Positions 61,955 to 64,000 of a DNA stretch of 64,000 nucleotides are shown here, in pieces. The stretch's first letter is position 1, and each line of letters opens with the position of its first letter. The stretch is taken from contig NZ_OESQ01000001.1 in assembly GCF_900240245.1 (NCBI RefSeq), positions 3,116,913 to 3,180,912 on the forward strand. Direction: 5' to 3'. Both the position numbers and the translations under genes were made by a program. This DNA comes from Lachnoclostridium edouardi. Its GTDB lineage: Bacteria > Bacillota > Clostridia > Lachnospirales > Lachnospiraceae. The notes below the pieces were generated by a model, which made no database searches, was not told the origin of the DNA, and was given only the letters and a program-made list of their open reading frames with translations.

Positions 61955-62199
61955 CCCGCCGCCCTCTCTTTCAACGTAATGCAGTCAGCAGGACAGGTAT
62001 TTTTGCATTTGCCGCAGCCTATGCAGGTTTCTGCCTCCACTACAGCGTAGCAGCCATGGTCAATAGCGATGGCATTTTTGGGACAGACCTTTGTACAGGC
62101 TCCGCAGGAGGCGCACCGGTCAGAATCTACCTGAGCATATTTTTTGGAGCGAAATGGTTTTTTCTTTTCAGTTTGACTTTTTAATTCCATATCAGACAC
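61951..62199 (-). CDS. 2[4Fe-4S] ferredoxin
   Basis: An 82-residue protein with two clusters, CASCGACTKVCP and CIGCGKCKNTCP, each C-x2-C-x2-C-x3-C-P. A basic N-terminal tail (KKKPFRSKKYAQV) is present. It is upstream of and overlaps the NapH-like membrane gene, so it probably feeds or takes electrons there. Confidence 0.92.
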   Translation of the reverse strand: MSDMELKSQTEKKKPFRSKKYAQVDSDRCASCGACTKVCPKNAIAIDHGCYAVVEAETCIGCGKCKNTCPADCITLKERAAG

Positions 62200-62361
62200 T
62201 TTTATCTTCCTTTCCTTAGGTGAAGTATTGCCCGGGAGCTTTAAAACATAAAGGCTTCTGGGACTGTCTGTTATATATTACCAGATCTTACACAGAAAGA
62301 ATGTGACTTAATCACATAATGGAGATGAAATAAGTTTCTGGAGGATTGTCCGGGAAAGCTG

Positions 62362-62949
62362 TTAATAAACTACAACAGAATCCAGCACCTGTTTCACTGC
62401 ATCCTGGGCCTCCGTATTATTTGCCGGATACTTGATGCACCACCACATTAATTTGTCTCCTACCAGCCTTAAATAATTGTCAATAATAATGCCGTCCTCA
62501 GATTCATATGCCCGTACTCTGGTAAAAGGGTAATTGCCCAGCCATAAGCCGGTTTTTACCTCATTTGTATAGTTTTGATTGTCGTAGATATCTGTCAGAT
62601 TCTGCACACATTCCTTTAAGGGGATCAGGGCCGGCTGGTAGGAAAGATTAATGCAGGGATAAAGAGACATGTCCCCAAATAAGGTAACGGCAAATTCATA
62701 ATCCATTCCCGTATAGGCGCTCATATATTCCAGCATGGTATCAGAATTAAAATATGTATCAGCGGGAAATGTAACGCGGAAATCCGACCAGGGGTTAGAG
62801 AAAGTCAGGCCTTCCAGAGAGCCTCTTTGATAGGAGGGGGCAGGTTCTGATTCCTCTGCGCTGGAAACAGAATCGGCAAAAGATGAAACAGCAGAAAAAT
62901 TGCTTAAAATAACGGCAGTTAAAATCACAAAGAAATACTTACGGATCAC
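62362..62949 (-). CDS. Secreted protein of unknown function, related to 59728-60285
   Basis: A 195-residue protein with a signal peptide (YFFVILTAVILSNFSAVSSF) and a mature part with FSNPWSDFRVTFPADTYF and an end in KQVLDSVVVY. It shares the N-x-W-x-D and P-x-x-x-Y-F pattern and layout with the protein encoded 2 kb away on the same strand, suggesting an old duplication. AGGAGGATTTC lies before the ATG. Confidence 0.75.
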   Translation of the reverse strand: MIRKYFFVILTAVILSNFSAVSSFADSVSSAEESEPAPSYQRGSLEGLTFSNPWSDFRVTFPADTYFNSDTMLEYMSAYTGMDYEFAVTLFGDMSLYPCINLSYQPALIPLKECVQNLTDIYDNQNYTNEVKTGLWLGNYPFTRVRAYESEDGIIIDNYLRLVGDKLMWWCIKYPANNTEAQDAVKQVLDSVVVY

Positions 62950-63093
62950 AAAGAAATCCTCCTCAATTATAATATTGCTGTTTATTTTAACTCTATTTTA
63001 AAAAGAAAGCAAATATTTTTGCAGGGTTGCTGAATAAATATTGATTATCGCAGCAGAAAAGAATATACTATATGCAAAAGGAGCTGATAATAT

Positions 63094-63267
63094 ATGGCAA
63101 ACATAAAACAAATTTCCGACCTTAGCAACTATGTAGAAGTGCTGTGTAAGTCCCAGGCGGCCGTTGAATTGATGAATGAGCTTGCCAAAGGGAGCAGGTC
63201 TGGCGAAGAGAAGGGCTGGCTGGCATTAGAGGCCGTGGAGGAGCATCTTAGGCTTTCCCATGAATAA
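63094..63267 (+). CDS. Phd/YefM-like antitoxin with internal deletion
   Basis: A 57-residue protein, ATG after AAAGGAGCTG. The start MANIKQISDLSNYVEVLCKS matches the Phd/YefM DNA-binding N-terminus, and AVELMNELAKGSRSGEEKGW with LALEAVEEHL matches the C-terminal toxin-binding end. The usual middle (the G-x-P-V-x-L-T-x-x-G strand and D-x-x-x-Y region, about 25-30 residues) is missing. No toxin gene follows; the next bases are the infC promoter. It may be a relic or a small free-standing repressor of some toxin. Confidence 0.6.
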   Translation: MANIKQISDLSNYVEVLCKSQAAVELMNELAKGSRSGEEKGWLALEAVEEHLRLSHE

Positions 63268-63332
63268 ACTTTATTTTGCGATTAAGGCCTGGAATTCTGA
63301 TAAAAAAGCAAAAGAAAGCGCATATTTTCTCC

Positions 63333-63361
63333 TTGACTTTTGTGGAAGACAATGGTATAGT
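63333..63361 (+). promoter_or_regulatory. Promoter for infC
   Basis: TTGACT (63333-63338), 17-nt spacer, TATAGT (63356-63361). Confidence 0.7.
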
Positions 63362-63367
63362 AACTAA

Positions 63368-63532
63368 GGTTGCAAAAGCAACTGAACAGGAAAGCAGGTT
63401 ATCCGCCTCACCTTGGCACAAAAGTGACCCGGGTTCATAGAGATAATAGCAGAGTTTTGGATATCATATCTAAATTGTGTTATTGTGTTTAGATTTAGAG
63501 CGGCGGATAGAAGTTTTCTATCTGTCTTTTTT
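63368..63532 (+). ncRNA. infC leader with antiterminator/terminator switch (L20-leader-like)
   Basis: TATCCGCC (63400-63407) can pair with GGCGGATA (63502-63509). The same 3' strand also starts a terminator stem, GATAGAA (63506-63512) with TTCTATC (63516-63522), followed by TGTCTTTTTT. The two folds exclude each other. Firmicute infC-rpmI-rplT operons are controlled by such leaders through ribosomal protein L20. Confidence 0.7.
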
Positions 63533-63613
63533 GTTTCATTTAGAAATTGTTTCGTAAGCAAAACTATTTCTTTTAATAACAGGAATTATTTCAGTATTTG
63601 GAGGTGCACGGCT

Positions 63614-64000
63614 ATTAGCGAATTAATGATTAACGAACAGATCAGGGATAAGGAAATCAGACTGGTTGGTGAAAACGGGGAGCAGTTAGGAATCATGTCT
63701 GCAAAGGAAGCCTTTAAGATGGCTCAGGATGCAGAGCTGGATTTAGTAAAGATTGCCCCCATGGCAAAACCGCCTGTATGCAAGATTATTGATTATGGTA
63801 AATATTGCTACGAACAGGCAAGAAAAGAAAAAGAAGCTAAGAAGAAACAGAAGGTAATTGAGGTAAAAGAAGTCCGTTTGTCTCCTAATATTGACACAAA
63901 TGACCTTAATACAAAGACCAATGCAGCCAGAAAATTCCTGGAAAAAGGAAATAAGGTAAAGGTTACCTTGCGTTTCAGAGGCCGTGAAATGGCACATATG
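63614..64000 (+). CDS. infC: Translation initiation factor IF-3, ATT start, 3' cut by window edge
   Basis: The start is ATT at 63614, 8 nt after GGAGGTG (63599-63605); the first ATG (63626) is too far from it. Unusual ATT starts are a known feature of infC and allow IF-3 to control itself. The protein reads (M)[18 protein letters not shown], then [20 protein letters not shown] and the basic linker [10 protein letters not shown] before the C-terminal domain ([12 protein letters not shown]), still open at the edge. IF-3 binds 30S subunits and checks the start codon. rpmI and rplT are expected next. Confidence 0.95.
   Translation, partial: MSELMINEQIRDKEIRLVGENGEQLGIMSAKEAFKMAQDAELDLVKIAPMAKPPVCKIIDYGKYCYEQARKEKEAKKKQKVIEVKEVRLSPNIDTNDLNTKTNAARKFLEKGNKVKVTLRFRGREMAHM

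Noticed and set aside
63259..63366. Short frame after the Phd-like gene that could be its toxin
   Set aside because: Only 35 codons, no RelE/ParE pattern, and it runs through the infC promoter (63333-63361).

Overview
The window reads as chromosomal DNA of a spore-forming, anaerobic, low-GC Firmicute, most likely a Lachnospiraceae (Clostridium cluster XIVa) gut bacterium. The signs are strong GGAGG ribosome binding sites, heavy AGA arginine use, spore genes (a small acid-soluble spore protein and two CotF-like coat proteins), rubrerythrin and ferredoxin chemistry, an FMN riboswitch ahead of ribU, and an infC gene with an ATT start. This placement is inference. No rRNA, tRNA or CRISPR array was seen.

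Layout. 1-2960: the 3' part of a metal P-type ATPase and a metallophosphoesterase-rubrerythrin fusion. 3019-9010: an AT-rich accessory locus with a serine recombinase, a short segment bounded by inverted repeats that carries a promoter now facing away from the genes, and a secreted/membrane protein operon in which two genes are broken by frameshifts or a 37-bp tandem duplication. 9102-10642: a zinc alcohol dehydrogenase behind a leader terminator, then thioredoxin. 10739-12960: a second AT-rich insert (group II intron remnant, TetR with two operators, an RsgA-type GTPase, a broken acetyltransferase). 12925-18256: a two-gene chromate transporter with a LysR regulator, a DUF4397-like protein, an alpha/beta-hydrolase-Nudix fusion and a nitroreductase.

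18353-25646 is an envelope region: L,D-transpeptidase, transglutaminase-like protein, SGNH-like protein, small secreted protein, FkbH-like HAD protein, acyl carrier protein and MBOAT acyltransferase. The last genes suggest a route that loads a three-carbon glyceryl unit on the carrier protein and moves it to a surface glycan. 25719-30271 holds branched-chain amino acid genes (ilvN, ilvC, leuC, leuD, LysR). 30405-33026 has a YkgJ-like protein, the FMN riboswitch and ribU, a PNPOx-family protein and the coat proteins. 33127-34481 is a candidate toxin-antitoxin pair (HTH-DUF3990 plus partner). 34693-38054 encodes class I ribonucleotide reductase, and 38103-40594 a PadR/DUF1700/DUF4097/PspC envelope-stress operon and a SASP.

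40655-52094 is a tightly overlapped cobalamin operon (cbiD, G, JE fusion, T, A, cobT, U, S, a CobU-like gene, cbiB, cobD) ending in a translationally coupled sugar-binding-type protein. 52096-62949 holds a YihY protein, a heterodimeric ABC exporter, an M16 lipoprotein peptidase, two related secreted proteins, a DUF1540 protein, a GNAT and an iron-sulfur membrane pair. The window ends with an internally deleted Phd-type antitoxin, an attenuator leader and the start of infC.

The strongest candidates for something undescribed are the invertible promoter locus (3019-9010), the FkbH/ACP/MBOAT/SGNH surface-modification genes (20306-25646), the HTH-DUF3990 pair (33197-34481) and the solute-binding protein built into the cobalamin operon.
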